NCBI RefSeq assembly: GCF_020514115.1
Contig: NZ_VTKZ01000004.1
Location: forward strand, 124,001 to 188,000
Length of the DNA: 64,000 nucleotides
Direction: 5' to 3'
DNA from: Synechococcus sp. MU1642
Lineage (GTDB): Bacteria; Cyanobacteriota; Cyanobacteriia; PCC-6307; Cyanobiaceae
Under the pieces are notes generated by a model. It was given only the letters and a program-made list of their open reading frames with translations, was not told where the DNA came from and did no database searches. A program made the position numbers and the translations under genes. Below are positions 33,331-42,257 of the stretch, piece by piece. Every line of letters begins with the position of its first letter. Position 1 is the first letter of the stretch.

Positions 33331-34257
33331 TCAGGGTGTGGATTCCACGAGTCCGCTCTGAAGTCCCGTCTTGCGCAGTTTGCGCAGAGCCCGCTGTACC
33401 ACCTGACGGCAATACTCCCGTGAACAGTTCATATGGCGAGCCACTTCAGCGAGGGTGCGCCATTCGTTGGTGCCATCCAGCCCAAAGCGCAGGGTCACAA
33501 CGGTGTGTTCTTTCGGTGTGAGATTGGCTTTGGCCAGCAAGGACCAGACCGATGCGGTGCGTTCATCGATCTCGGCCCGTTCCATCGGCGGTAGCTCCTC
33601 GCTGGGCAGCACATCCACCAGCTCGGAGGGATCCGATTTCGATTTCACAACACCCTGCAGGCTCACGGTGACGCTACGCAATTCACAGGCCAGCAGATCT
33701 TCCACCTCAGCGATGGGGATCTCCATGAACTCCGCCAGTTGCTCACTGCTGGGGCTAAGGCCGTTTCGCTGCATCAGGCGTGCTTTGGCGGCCCGCAATT
33801 TGGTGAGCTTTTCGTTCACATTCACGGGAATGCGAATCGTGCGGCTTTGAGTGGATAGCGCTCGGTTCAGGCCCTGCCGAATCCACCAGTAGGCATAGGT
33901 GGAGAAACGATGGCCGCGGGTGGGGTCGTATTTCTCGACGGCACGGGTCAGGCCAAGGGTTCCTTCTTGAATCAGATCGAGCAGATCTAGACCCTTGCCC
34001 TGATAACGCTTGGCCAGATTGACAACAAGGCGAAGGTTGGACGTAATCATCTGATTCTTGGCACGTTCGCCACGGCGAATCACACCTTTTTCTTCATTGC
34101 TGTACACACATGCTGGGCCAGTTCCGCCAGCTAGATGACAGCGTTCTGTTATGGCGACCATCGCCTGAACCTTTCTCCCCATCATGAGTTCCTGCTCTGG
34201 AGTGAGCAGTTGATGGCGACCAATTTCGCCGAGAAAAGCACTCAGAGAACTCGTCAT
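33331..34257 (-). CDS. Group 2 sigma-70 family RNA polymerase sigma factor
   Basis: A 308-residue sigma factor with region 1.2 (SLSAFLGEIGRHQLLTPEQE), region 2 (SNLRLVVNLAKRYQGKGLDLLDLIQEGTLGL ... RFSTYAYWWIRQ), region 3 (IRIPVNVNEKL) and a region 4 helix-turn-helix (TLAEVARHMNCSREYCRQVVQRALRKLR). It lacks the long N-terminus of the housekeeping factor, which marks group 2. Such sigma factors switch gene sets in light, stress or nutrient change. The start at 34257 fits the family. The A+T-rich 140-base upstream region probably holds its promoter. Confidence 0.92.
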   Translation of the reverse strand: MTSSLSAFLGEIGRHQLLTPEQELMMGRKVQAMVAITERCHLAGGTGPACVYSNEEKGVIRRGERAKNQMITSNLRLVVNLAKRYQGKGLDLLDLIQEGTLGLTRAVEKYDPTRGHRFSTYAYWWIRQGLNRALSTQSRTIRIPVNVNEKLTKLRAAKARLMQRNGLSPSSEQLAEFMEIPIAEVEDLLACELRSVTVSLQGVVKSKSDPSELVDVLPSEELPPMERAEIDERTASVWSLLAKANLTPKEHTVVTLRFGLDGTNEWRTLAEVARHMNCSREYCRQVVQRALRKLRKTGLQSGLVESTP

Positions 34258-34401
34258 GATGGCTATACGGCTCAATTGAACCTAGAACCAAAGTGTTTTT
34301 TTCTGACAGTCATAATAAAGACTCCCGAATTAATATTTTGTGCGCTATTTCACTCTTTCTTCTTGTTGGTGAAGTGAATCTTTCATTGTTAATTCAATTG
34401 G

Positions 34402-34929
34402 GTGGCTAAGGTCGCCGCACCTTCTTCTGCTACGCCCATGCCTCTGGCCGTCGCTCTCACGTCCGACATCGCCAAAAACGCTGGCGTTGCCTACGTTCAC
34501 TACCTCAGTTTCATGCTCTGCTTTGGCGCGTTGGTGCTGGAGCGGAAGCTGATCAAAGCTGATCCGAATCGCCAGGAAGCCACGGCGATGGTGATCACCG
34601 ACATCATTTACGGCATCGCTGCTCTGGCTCTTCTCGTGAGTGGAATCCTGCGGGTGATCCACTTCGGCCAGGGAGCCGAGTTTTACACCCAGAATCCCTT
34701 GTTCTGGTGGAAGGTTGGTTTGTACTTGTCGGTGGGGGGGCTGTCGCTTTATCCCACGATCACCTACATCCTCTGGGCGATTCCGCTGCGCAAGGGTGAA
34801 CTGCCGAAGGTGAGCGAAGCCCTCGCGACCCGTCTGGCCTGGATCATCAACGTTGAATTGGTGGGCTTCGCCAGCATCCCCTTGATGGCGACCCTGATGG
34901 CGCGCGGTGTGGGTCTCCCTGCCGCCTGA
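34402..34929 (+). CDS. DUF2214 family membrane protein
   Basis: A 175-residue protein with four membrane helices (GVAYVHYLSFMLCFGALVLE, VITDIIYGIAALALLVSGILRVI, FWWKVGLYLSVGGLSLYPTITYI, VELVGFASIPLMATLMA). The pattern HYLSFMLCFGALVLERK and FWWKVGLYL matches DUF2214, a bacterial family of unknown function, possibly haem- or quinone-binding. The start may be the GTG near 34402 or ATG 34438. The next gene starts on the last base of its stop. Confidence 0.8.
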   Translation: MAKVAAPSSATPMPLAVALTSDIAKNAGVAYVHYLSFMLCFGALVLERKLIKADPNRQEATAMVITDIIYGIAALALLVSGILRVIHFGQGAEFYTQNPLFWWKVGLYLSVGGLSLYPTITYILWAIPLRKGELPKVSEALATRLAWIINVELVGFASIPLMATLMARGVGLPAA

Positions 34930-35594
34930 TGCAGCCCGAGCTATGTCCTCCACAACAGCAGGTTCGAACTCTGCGGGTGGCTTTGGAACGCCAGGCTCCA
35001 GGCCATAGGCCGGGGTATGCCTCCTCAATCGCCACCACCTCCTTGGGACCGCCGGTGTTGAAGCACTGGTGCGTTTGGGTTCAGCCCGCTGCCGCCACAC
35101 CGGCCAACCGGTGGGACCAACGCTGGTTTGATCAGGTGTCCTCGGCGCTGACCACCTGGGGTGCATTTGTTCCGCTCACCCTGGTGGACAGGCCGGAACA
35201 GGCGAACGTTTTGATTCATCGTCAGCGTCCGGCCCGACGGCAGGTCGCTGGCGTGTGGCGGGCCAGCAACGGACGCACACAACTTCAGGTTGTCGACGTG
35301 CAGCGCCAGGGCCGCCGAAGGCTTGAGCCCCGGGTGAAGGTGACGGTGTCACCCGGGCTGCGGGCTGATTCATTGCAGGCCACGGCCCTGCACGAACTGG
35401 GCCATGCCTTTGGCCTCTGGGGCCACAGTTCTGAGCCCACTGACGTCCTGGCGATCAGCCAAGGCGAACGTCCGGTGTTGGTGCCATCGGAACGGGATCG
35501 CCTCACGCTGGCCTGGGTGATGGAGCAGACCACCCGTTTCGGTTCGACGTTTCGTCGGCCTAACCAACCGGCCGAATCCGAATCACCTGAGTGA
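34929..35594 (+). CDS. Matrixin-type zinc metallopeptidase
   Basis: The 221-residue protein has the extended zinc motif HELGHAFGLWGHS (HExxHxxGxxH class), preceded by WGAFVPLTLVDRPEQANVLI, the edge strand of a metzincin fold. The family includes M10-like matrixins. No clear signal peptide is seen from ATG 34929; a later start would shorten the Gln/Arg-rich N-terminus. It is coupled to DUF2214 by a one-base overlap. Substrate unknown, likely an envelope protein if exported. Confidence 0.8.
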   Translation: MQPELCPPQQQVRTLRVALERQAPGHRPGYASSIATTSLGPPVLKHWCVWVQPAAATPANRWDQRWFDQVSSALTTWGAFVPLTLVDRPEQANVLIHRQRPARRQVAGVWRASNGRTQLQVVDVQRQGRRRLEPRVKVTVSPGLRADSLQATALHELGHAFGLWGHSSEPTDVLAISQGERPVLVPSERDRLTLAWVMEQTTRFGSTFRRPNQPAESESPE

Positions 35595-35640
35595 CGTCAC
35601 CATTTGGGCGCGGCAAGCTGCCGGCAGTTGTGGTCGATCC

Positions 35641-36297
35641 ATGAACCTGATCCGTTCTCTGGCGCTAGCCGGCCTGCTGGTGAGCCTGGTGGGTTGTCGT
35701 TCCAACAACAGCCTGCCCCAGCAGGACCCACAGGTTCGGGAACCGATTCGGATCCAGCTGGACGGCAGCAATCCAGGAGCCAGTGAAGGGGTGTTGGATC
35801 GTGCTGAAGGACCGTTGAGTTTCACCGTTGGCCATGGTCGCCATGGCATCGGTTGTGAAGGCACCACCTTTGAAGAGGGGGTTACGCCGCTTGGAACGTT
35901 TCAGGTCAACGCCATCCTCAGCAACGACCGCTTCGAGATGGATCCCTCCCTGGTGGAACAATCTGGGAAAACGGAGGAGGAGTTGCGCGAGAGCCTATTC
36001 ACCAACATGAACTCCATTGACTTCAAAGGTGATGGAGAAACCGGTGAATACGGCATCGGTTACATCAGCCTGGCTCCTGTGCCGGCCACAAATCAGCCCT
36101 TTCGCTTCAATACTTACAACGGTGTCTTCCGCTGGTACAGCTTCGCCATTCATGGAACCAATGACGAGTCCAGGATCGGCAAGGCTGTGACTGGCGGTTG
36201 CATCAACACCGGTCGGCTCACCATGGGGGTGTTGTTGGACACCGTGGAGCTTGGCGATGAAGTGGTGATCAGCAGCGACAGCCCCTGCCTGCCTTAG
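35641..36297 (+). CDS. L,D-transpeptidase-like lipoprotein
   Basis: An N-terminal lipobox (LALAGLLVSLVGC) indicates a lipid-anchored periplasmic protein. The C-terminal part contains FAIHGTNDESRIGKAVTGGCIN, the H ... GGC(I)N arrangement of YkuD-type L,D-transpeptidases, with the catalytic cysteine in GGC. TPLGTFQV upstream is also typical. It probably crosslinks or trims peptidoglycan or attaches proteins to it. It follows the metallopeptidase with 46 bases between, so an envelope-remodelling operon with DUF2214 is plausible. Confidence 0.82.
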   Translation: MNLIRSLALAGLLVSLVGCRSNNSLPQQDPQVREPIRIQLDGSNPGASEGVLDRAEGPLSFTVGHGRHGIGCEGTTFEEGVTPLGTFQVNAILSNDRFEMDPSLVEQSGKTEEELRESLFTNMNSIDFKGDGETGEYGIGYISLAPVPATNQPFRFNTYNGVFRWYSFAIHGTNDESRIGKAVTGGCINTGRLTMGVLLDTVELGDEVVISSDSPCLP

Positions 36298-36962
36298 TGC
36301 CGGCGCGGGGCACCCCGTCGCGCTGCCAGCACTTCCTGCACCTGCCGCCAGCTCACGCCGTGGTGGGCCAGGGCCACCTGCATGTGGAAGACGATGTCTG
36401 CAGCCTCGCCGGCGATTTCTACGGCGTTGTCGTCTTTGCAGGCCATCACGAATTCAGCGCTCTCCTCTCCGATCTTCTTGAGGATGCTGTTGTCTCCCCC
36501 CGCCAGCAGCTTGTTGGTGTAACTGCCTTCCTCCGGTTGCTCACGTCTCCCCTCAATCACCCGGAAGAGTTCGGTGCAGGCATCTGTTGGCGGCGCTAAA
36601 GCCTCTGCCCCACCTGTAGATCGGGCATCGCTGTTTTCGTAAAAACAACTGCGGGAACCGGTGTGGCAGGCCACATCCCCAGCCTGCTCCACGGTCACCA
36701 GCAGCACGTCGGCATCACAGTCGTAGCGGATCTCCCGCATCGTCTGGATGTGACCGCTGGTGCCTCCCTTGTGCCAAAGCTCCTGGCGTGAGCGGCTCCA
36801 GTAATGCACCTCACCGCTTTGCAGGGTTGCTTCAATCGCGTCCCGGTTCATCCAGGCCACCATCAGCACAGCCCCGTCAAGCCAGTCCTGGGCCACAGCT
36901 GGAATCAGCCCCGCTTCGTTAAAACGGAGTTGGTCAATGAAGGCGGGGCTGAGGGGCTGCAT
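36294..36962 (-). CDS. hisI: Bifunctional phosphoribosyl-AMP cyclohydrolase / phosphoribosyl-ATP pyrophosphatase
   Basis: The N-terminal half is HisI (LMVAWMNRDAIEATLQSGEVHYWSRSR and CDADVLLVTVEQAGDVACHTG with zinc cysteines). The C-terminal half is HisE (SYTNKLLAGGDNSILKKIGEESAEFVMACKD). The fused HisIE performs steps two and three of histidine synthesis. Start ATG 36962 (MQPLSPAFIDQLRF) is the family start; further upstream is shadow. Its stop overlaps the L,D-transpeptidase-like gene tail to tail. Confidence 0.94.
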   Translation of the reverse strand: MQPLSPAFIDQLRFNEAGLIPAVAQDWLDGAVLMVAWMNRDAIEATLQSGEVHYWSRSRQELWHKGGTSGHIQTMREIRYDCDADVLLVTVEQAGDVACHTGSRSCFYENSDARSTGGAEALAPPTDACTELFRVIEGRREQPEEGSYTNKLLAGGDNSILKKIGEESAEFVMACKDDNAVEIAGEAADIVFHMQVALAHHGVSWRQVQEVLAARRGAPRRH

Positions 36963-37029
36963 CAGGCCTCGGACATTCGGGCAACGCCTGAATCTTCCCG
37001 CAGCGTGCTCCATTCCGCGTTTTCACCCC

Positions 37030-37506
37030 TTGCTCGTTTCTCCGACCCCCTACAGCTGCACCAAAGCTTTCAGCGGCTATCCCTGTTGTCACCGGCAGTG
37101 GCGCCACCAAGGCCATTGCCGCTTCGTGCATGGGTATAGCCGCAGTTTCAACCTCTGGTTCGCCGCAATGGAGCTGGATGCCTGCGGTTTTGTTGTTGAT
37201 TTCTCCAGCCTTCGCCCCTTTGAACAACGCTTGCGGCAGCAGTTTGACCACACCTTTCTGGTCAATGCCGACGATCCCCTGCTGGCGGAATGGCAGCGGC
37301 TGCACGATCTCGAGGCCATTGATCTCCGTGTGATGGAAAACGTGGGCATGGAGGCGACGGCGGCTTTGATCTGGACCTGGGCCAACGAGCTGCTGCACGA
37401 GCGGGATGGTGCTCGCACCTGTTGCTATGCCGTGGAGGCGCGGGAGAACAGCAGCAATGCGGCCACGTACAGCGCGGTTCCCCCTTGGTTTTCAGCGCAG
37501 GGCTAA
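37030..37506 (+). CDS. queD: 6-carboxytetrahydropterin synthase-like protein
   Basis: The protein carries [35 protein letters not shown], with zinc histidines in HGYS and near, then [12 protein letters not shown] and [14 protein letters not shown], the PTPS/QueD fold marks. QueD makes a pterin for queuosine; the cyanobacterial group with this long Cys-rich N-terminus is usually annotated the same way. The start is uncertain: TTG 37030 fits the domain, and no ATG is close. It is convergent with clpB, overlapping by 15 bases. Confidence 0.78.
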   Translation: MLVSPTPYSCTKAFSGYPCCHRQWRHQGHCRFVHGYSRSFNLWFAAMELDACGFVVDFSSLRPFEQRLRQQFDHTFLVNADDPLLAEWQRLHDLEAIDLRVMENVGMEATAALIWTWANELLHERDGARTCCYAVEARENSSNAATYSAVPPWFSAQG

Positions 37507-40080
37507 CGCGTCCGATTCCAGCTCCACGCTGATTGCCTGCCCCTCGCTGTAACGACCCGCCAGGATGGCCTTGGCAATGGGTGTCTCCAACTCGCGTTGC
37601 ACAGCTCGTTTGAGCGGTCGTGCACCGTAGACGGGGTCATGTCCGGCATTGGCGAGCCAGTCGGCGGCCCCATCACTCAGGCTGAGCTCCAGCTTGCGCT
37701 CGGCCAGCCGTTGGCGCAGACGTTCCACCTGGAGGGTGACGATCTGGCGCAGCTCCTCCCGCCTGAGGCTGTGGAAGATGATCTGATCGTCGAGGCGATT
37801 GAGGAATTCCGGCCGGAAATGAGCCCGGAGCGCTTCATTTACCCGGCTTTCCATCGCTCCGTGCTGCTCTGGATCGCCGGCCAGCTCCAGGATCGACTGG
37901 CTGCCGATGTTGCTGGTGAGAATCAGCACGGTGTTGGTGAAGTCCACGGTGCGGCCCTGCCCATCGGTGACGCGACCGTCATCGAGGATCTGCAGCATCA
38001 CGTTGAAGACATCCGGGTGGGCTTTCTCCACCTCGTCGAACAGGATCACGGCGTAGGGCCGACGACGTACCGCTTCGGTGAGCTGGCCACCGGCCTCATA
38101 TCCCACGTAGCCGGGAGGCGCACCGATCAAACGGCTCACGGTGTGCTTCTCCATGTACTCCGACATGTCGATGCGCACCATGGCGTCGTCGCTGTCGAAC
38201 AGCCGGTTGGCGAGCGCTTTGGAGAGTTCCGTCTTGCCGACACCGGTGGGGCCTAGAAACAGGAAGCTGGCGATGGGGCGGTTCGGATCGCTCAGGCCAG
38301 CCCTGGACCGTTGAATTGCATCCGCGACGGCGGTGACGGCCTGGTGTTGGCCGATCACCCGCTGATGCAGGTCATCCTCCAGCTGCAGCAGCTTCTCCAT
38401 TTCGCTCTGCACCAGCCGCGCCACGGGGATTCCGGTCCACTTGGCGATTACCTCGGCGATGTCGTCTTCACTCACCTCCTCCCGCAGTAAGCCTTTCTCG
38501 CCAGGCTCCTCTGAGGCGATTTGGGCTTCCTGCTCGAGCAACTGCTTCTGCAGTGAGGCCAGGGTGCCGTATTCCAGTTCCGCCGCTTTGTTGAGGTCGT
38601 AGCTGCGTTTGGCCTGTTCCACCTGCAGCTGCACCCGTTCGATCTCCTCTTTGAGCGATGACAGCTCATCGATCGCGCCCTTCTCCTGCTGCCATTGGGC
38701 ATTCAGGGAACTTTGCTGTTCGCCCAGGTCCGCTAGTTCCCGTTCGATCCGTTGCAGCCTTTCTTGGCTGGCACTGTCGGATTCACGGCCGAGGGAGAGC
38801 TTTTCCATCTCCAGCTGTAGGATTTTGCGATCGATTTCATCGATCTCCTCCGGTTTGGAGGTGATCTCCATCTTCAGGCGAGCGGCTGATTCATCCACCA
38901 GATCGATCGCCTTGTCGGGTAGAAAGCGGTCGGCGATGTAGCGGCTGCTCAAGACAGCCGCCGCCACCAGGGCACTGTCGGCGATGCGGACGCCGTGGTG
39001 CACCTCATAACGCTCTTTCAGACCCCGCAGGATTGAAATCGTGTCTTCCACGGTGGGTTGATCCACCAGCACCTGTTGGAAGCGTCGCTCTAGAGCAGGG
39101 TCTTTTTCGATGTGCTGGCGGTGCTCGTCGAGGGTGGTGGCGCCAATGCAGCGCAGTTCCCCTCGGGCCAGCATCGGCTTGAGCAGATTGCTGGCATCCA
39201 TGGCTCCACCGGTGGCTCCAGCGCCCACCACCGTGTGGATTTCATCGATGAACAGCACGATCTGGCCTTCCGAGGCGGTGACCTCTTTGAGCACAGCTTT
39301 GAGCCGCTCCTCGAACTCACCGCGGTACTTCGCACCGGCGATCAGGGCACCCATGTCGAGGGCGATCAGCTGACGGTTCTGCAAGGCCTGGGGCACATCG
39401 CCATTCACGATTCGCTGAGCCAGCCCTTCAACAATGGCGGTCTTTCCGACCCCTGGTTCGCCGATCAGCACGGGGTTGTTTTTGGTGCGCCGGCTGAGGA
39501 TTTGGATGGTCCGCCGGATCTCTTCGTCGCGACCGATTACCGGGTCCAGCTTGCCGTCACGGGCTGCTGCCGTCAGATCCCGTCCGTACTTCTCAAGCGA
39601 TTCATAGGTCCCTTCCGGGTTCTGATCGGTCACCGTCTGGTTGCCTCGCACAGCTGTAATGGCTTCTTTGAGTTTGCTGGTGTCAATGCCCGCTTGGCTG
39701 AGCAGTTGCCTGCCGCAGCGGTCATCGTCCGCCAAGGCCAGCAACAGATGTTCGATGGCGATGTAGCTGTCACTGAATTCATCGCGGGCTGTTTCGGCTT
39801 GATCCAGGCAGCTGTTGAGCGATCGCCCCAGAAAGACCGATTCCGGTGGAGAGCCAAGACTGGGCTGCTGCCTTAGATGGCTGTCGACTGCTGCCTGGAA
39901 CGTGCCAACGTCGACCCCTGCTTTGCTGAGAATTCGTCCAGCTAGCCCGTTCTGCTGCAACAGCGCAAGCAGCAGATGCTCCGTTTCAAGTTGCTGATGC
40001 TTGGCGCTCTGCGCCAGTTGCTGGGCGGCGACGATGGCGGCCCAGGCTTGTTCAGTGAACTGTTCCGCCGTGGGTTGCAT
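37492..40080 (-). CDS. clpB: ATP-dependent disaggregase ClpB
   Basis: The 862-residue protein has an N-terminal Clp_N double repeat, a first AAA+ module with Walker A GEPGVGKT, a long coiled-coil middle domain (about 410-520, [20 protein letters not shown]), and a second AAA+ module with GPTGVGKT and the pore-loop GYVGYE. It rescues aggregated proteins with DnaK under heat and light stress and lacks a ClpP-binding loop as expected. The C-terminus ends LALR. A standard ClpB1-size protein. Confidence 0.96.
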   Translation of the reverse strand: MQPTAEQFTEQAWAAIVAAQQLAQSAKHQQLETEHLLLALLQQNGLAGRILSKAGVDVGTFQAAVDSHLRQQPSLGSPPESVFLGRSLNSCLDQAETARDEFSDSYIAIEHLLLALADDDRCGRQLLSQAGIDTSKLKEAITAVRGNQTVTDQNPEGTYESLEKYGRDLTAAARDGKLDPVIGRDEEIRRTIQILSRRTKNNPVLIGEPGVGKTAIVEGLAQRIVNGDVPQALQNRQLIALDMGALIAGAKYRGEFEERLKAVLKEVTASEGQIVLFIDEIHTVVGAGATGGAMDASNLLKPMLARGELRCIGATTLDEHRQHIEKDPALERRFQQVLVDQPTVEDTISILRGLKERYEVHHGVRIADSALVAAAVLSSRYIADRFLPDKAIDLVDESAARLKMEITSKPEEIDEIDRKILQLEMEKLSLGRESDSASQERLQRIERELADLGEQQSSLNAQWQQEKGAIDELSSLKEEIERVQLQVEQAKRSYDLNKAAELEYGTLASLQKQLLEQEAQIASEEPGEKGLLREEVSEDDIAEVIAKWTGIPVARLVQSEMEKLLQLEDDLHQRVIGQHQAVTAVADAIQRSRAGLSDPNRPIASFLFLGPTGVGKTELSKALANRLFDSDDAMVRIDMSEYMEKHTVSRLIGAPPGYVGYEAGGQLTEAVRRRPYAVILFDEVEKAHPDVFNVMLQILDDGRVTDGQGRTVDFTNTVLILTSNIGSQSILELAGDPEQHGAMESRVNEALRAHFRPEFLNRLDDQIIFHSLRREELRQIVTLQVERLRQRLAERKLELSLSDGAADWLANAGHDPVYGARPLKRAVQRELETPIAKAILAGRYSEGQAISVELESDALALR

Positions 40081-40224
40081 CTCGGATGCGTTTCAAACTC
40101 CGTTCACCGTATGGGTGTTGTTCCGTCTTCAGTGGAGGCAAACCGAAGCTTATGGATCGGTCCTCACGCCAGGGGGCGGCAAACCGGGGCATCTTTTTAG
40201 AGTTCCCCGAACCTTTTGTTCCCA

Positions 40225-40434
40225 ATGCCTGATCAGCCGCTGGTGGACTCCCTCGTGCAGCAGGGCTTGGCTCTTGCAACAACGGCTGGCGGTGAGCTCG
40301 AGCGCAGCTGTTGGATGGTGGTGCATGAGCACCACCACGGGGTGAAACCCACGGAGTACGACATCCGTGAAATCGACGAGGAGCTCTATCTGGCTGTGTT
40401 GCAAGCGGCCAAGCAGGCCCAGTCCGCGGCTTAA
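40225..40434 (+). CDS. Small hypothetical protein, 69 aa
   Basis: A soluble, helical, His-rich protein: MPDQPLVDSLVQQGLALATTAGGELERSCW, then HEHHHGVKPTEYDIREIDEELYLAVLQAAK. The HEHHHG run could bind metal, but this is speculation. The start at ATG 40225 is clean. It is divergent from clpB and convergent, almost without spacer, with the next small gene. Confidence 0.6.
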   Translation: MPDQPLVDSLVQQGLALATTAGGELERSCWMVVHEHHHGVKPTEYDIREIDEELYLAVLQAAKQAQSAA

Positions 40435-40713
40435 TCAGCAGTTCAGCAGTTCACGCAGAAGAGCACGGTGAGAGTTTTCGGCTTCGATGCTCTCCCGCAT
40501 CTCTTTGGGAAGGCGGGCTTCCAGGATGTCTTGTTTTTTCATCTCAGTGGCGTAGCGGCTGCTGAACTCGCTGAAGCGATTGAGATAGGGCGTGGCGGTC
40601 TCTGGGGTGAAGGCAATCACCTCCAGGGCATGTTTGAAGTGGAGGTAGGACACGGTCCACTCGACCAGTGCGTCAAAACGATAGAGGCCAAGCGGGTTGT
40701 CAGGGAGTGTCAT
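40435..40713 (-). CDS. Hypothetical protein, about 92 aa
   Basis: The product (MTLPDNPLGLYRFDALVEWTVSYLHFKHALEVIAF ... EMKKQDILEARLPKEMRESIEAENSHRALLREL) is helical and soluble. An earlier ATG at 40740 would give nine more residues and overlap the next gene. It is the distal gene of the petJ-Nif11 group on the minus strand. No family recognised. Confidence 0.6.
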   Translation of the reverse strand: MTLPDNPLGLYRFDALVEWTVSYLHFKHALEVIAFTPETATPYLNRFSEFSSRYATEMKKQDILEARLPKEMRESIEAENSHRALLRELLNC

Positions 40714-40732
40714 CGCTGCATCGCCCATGGGT

Positions 40733-41128
40733 TCAACCAAAACCCTCGGCCTTGGCCTGGGCCGTCAGGCCTCTCAACTGGCCGTTGAGCAGGGCATCGC
40801 GTTCACGGTCTGCCCCCACATGGGGGGCGATCTCCACCCCAGCGGTCTGCATGGCTTGCATCGCTGCAGCTTCCTCGGCTGAGCCCGTGTCACTGCTGAG
40901 ATAACGTTCCACGGCCGCAGCCCCTGGGGAATCCGCTGCAAAGTAAACCGTTCCCGGTCCGCGCCGTTCGATCGTTTGACGTCGCTGCTGCCGGCGCTGT
41001 TGCACGCTCGCCCAGAGCCGGCCTTGATTGGCGGTCATGAAGGCGTTCAGGTCGGCGGCATCAGTGTCTTCGGCTAGGGCCATGCTTGTGCCGTCGATGA
41101 AATCACTGAGCAGGGTGACAACGGCCAT
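40733..41128 (-). CDS. Hypothetical protein, 131 aa
   Basis: A soluble, alanine- and glutamine-rich helical protein (SDFIDGTSMALAEDTDAADLNAF, VQQRRQQRRQTIERRGPGTVYFAADSPGA, QAMQTAGVEIAPHVGADRERDAL). It starts on the last base of the Nif11 gene stop, so translation is coupled. No domain recognised. Belongs to the petJ group. Confidence 0.65.
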   Translation of the reverse strand: MAVVTLLSDFIDGTSMALAEDTDAADLNAFMTANQGRLWASVQQRRQQRRQTIERRGPGTVYFAADSPGAAAVERYLSSDTGSAEEAAAMQAMQTAGVEIAPHVGADRERDALLNGQLRGLTAQAKAEGFG

Positions 41129-41385
41129 CAGGACTCTGGTGATTGAGAAGGTGTTGATTGAGAGGGTATTGGTTGGAAAGATCGCTTGATCCAGCTGGTC
41201 TCGAACCAGCGGGTGATGGCTGATTCCCGGGCGTCATCGCAGAGATCCCGCTGGATCACATTGAACCCGTGGCGGCGTGCCAGGGCTAACAGTTGATCGT
41301 CATCACTGCATTGAGCCGCATCGCGTCGCAAGCCCTGGTGATGCTCCAAAGCCCGCAGAAAATCTTGAAGAGCTTCGCGACTCAT
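41128..41385 (-). CDS. Nif11-domain protein
   Basis: The first 50 residues form a Nif11 domain (SREALQDFLRALEHHQGLRRDAAQCSDDDQLLALARRHGFNV). The C-terminus is a short low-complexity tail with SQS/TPSQS repeats, and no typical double-Gly leader cleavage site is obvious. It overlaps the petJ stop by four bases. The tight coupling to a c6 cytochrome is odd for a peptide leader. The role is unknown. Confidence 0.78.
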   Translation of the reverse strand: MSREALQDFLRALEHHQGLRRDAAQCSDDDQLLALARRHGFNVIQRDLCDDARESAITRWFETSWIKRSFQPIPSQSTPSQSPES

Positions 41386-41759
41386 CGCCTGGACCAGCCC
41401 AATTCGGCCCGTTGCTCGACATAGGTGGCCACCGCAACAATTTCCTCTTCACTCAGTTTGTCGGCATAGCTGGGCATGGCATTTAGCCCATCCTCGATCT
41501 CATGCTCCAGGGCCTCCAGCGGGGAACTGGAGTAGGCCTCCACATGGTCGTTCAAGTCGCTGATTTTCAGCGTTCGGTTGGCGCGGATCACATTGCCGCC
41601 ACCCATGTGACAAGCCGCACAGTTGCTGTTGAAAATCTGCTCGCCTCGCTCCAAGGCGGAGCTTTCAATCGTGTCAATCGCCATCGCCGGCGCCGACAGC
41701 AGACCTGTCGCTCCAACGATCAACAGCAACGTCAGGATCAGGCCTGATACGCGTGCCAT
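41382..41759 (-). CDS. petJ: Cytochrome c6
   Basis: A signal peptide (LILTLLLIVGATGLLSAPAMA) precedes a mature c-type domain with CAACH, the GGGNVIRANRTLKISDL segment and an axial methionine in GLNAMPSYADKLSEEEI, ending ELGWSRR. This is the classical c6 that replaces plastocyanin between cytochrome b6f and photosystem I, usually under low copper. It is followed by three overlapping small genes. The strong terminator upstream separates it from petE. Confidence 0.9.
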   Translation of the reverse strand: MARVSGLILTLLLIVGATGLLSAPAMAIDTIESSALERGEQIFNSNCAACHMGGGNVIRANRTLKISDLNDHVEAYSSSPLEALEHEIEDGLNAMPSYADKLSEEEIVAVATYVEQRAELGWSRR

Positions 41760-41799
41760 CTCAACCCCTTCAATGCCCCAAGGTATCCATCGTTGCCAA

Positions 41800-41844
41800 C
41801 AAAAAAAAGAACCCTGAGCTGTGGTTGATACACAGCTCAGGGTT
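41800..41844 (-). terminator. Strong rho-independent terminator between petE and petJ
   Basis: AACCCTGAGCTGTG and its perfect complement flank a short loop (14 pairs). On the minus strand it is followed by CTTTTTTTT. It ends petE transcripts 47 bases after the petE stop and insulates petJ. Confidence 0.88.
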
Positions 41845-41890
41845 ATGAGTCAGTACGAGATTTCCGGTGATTTCCTGAGAAATCCTGGGA

Positions 41891-42250
41891 TCACTCAACG
41901 ATCACCTTGCCGACCATGCCAGCACCGCGGTGGGGCTCGCAATAGAAGTCGTAGGTGCCAGCGGTTGCGAAGGTTTCTTCCCAAGCTTCGCCGGGGTTGA
42001 AGGCAAGATCAGAGTGGCTGTACTCGTCGTGGCCCTCGAAAACCGCGTTATGAGGAGCCAGTTTGTTGTTGACGAACTTGACGGTGTCGCCAGCCTTGAT
42101 GTTCACGGTGGCGGGCTCAAAGGCGAGCATGCCGCCGTCGGTGCCGAGCTTCACTTCAATGGTGGCGGCTTGAGCACTGCCGACGTTGAGGCCGATCAGC
42201 ATCAGGAACGCGCAGCATGCAGCTGCAATGGTGCGGATGACGGAGCGCAT
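41891..42250 (-). CDS. petE: Plastocyanin
   Basis: The protein has a lumenal signal peptide ([22 protein letters not shown]) and a cupredoxin fold with the copper ligands His in LAPHNAVF and Cys, His, Met in [15 protein letters not shown]. It carries electrons from cytochrome b6f to photosystem I. Start ATG 42250 ([11 protein letters not shown]) is the signal start. The epimerase gene ends only eight bases upstream on the same strand, so petE may be read partly from hemE, an uncommon setting. A strong terminator follows. Confidence 0.95.
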   Translation of the reverse strand: MRSVIRTIAAACCAFLMLIGLNVGSAQAATIEVKLGTDGGMLAFEPATVNIKAGDTVKFVNNKLAPHNAVFEGHDEYSHSDLAFNPGEAWEETFATAGTYDFYCEPHRGAGMVGKVIVE

Positions 42251-42257
42251 GAAAGTG

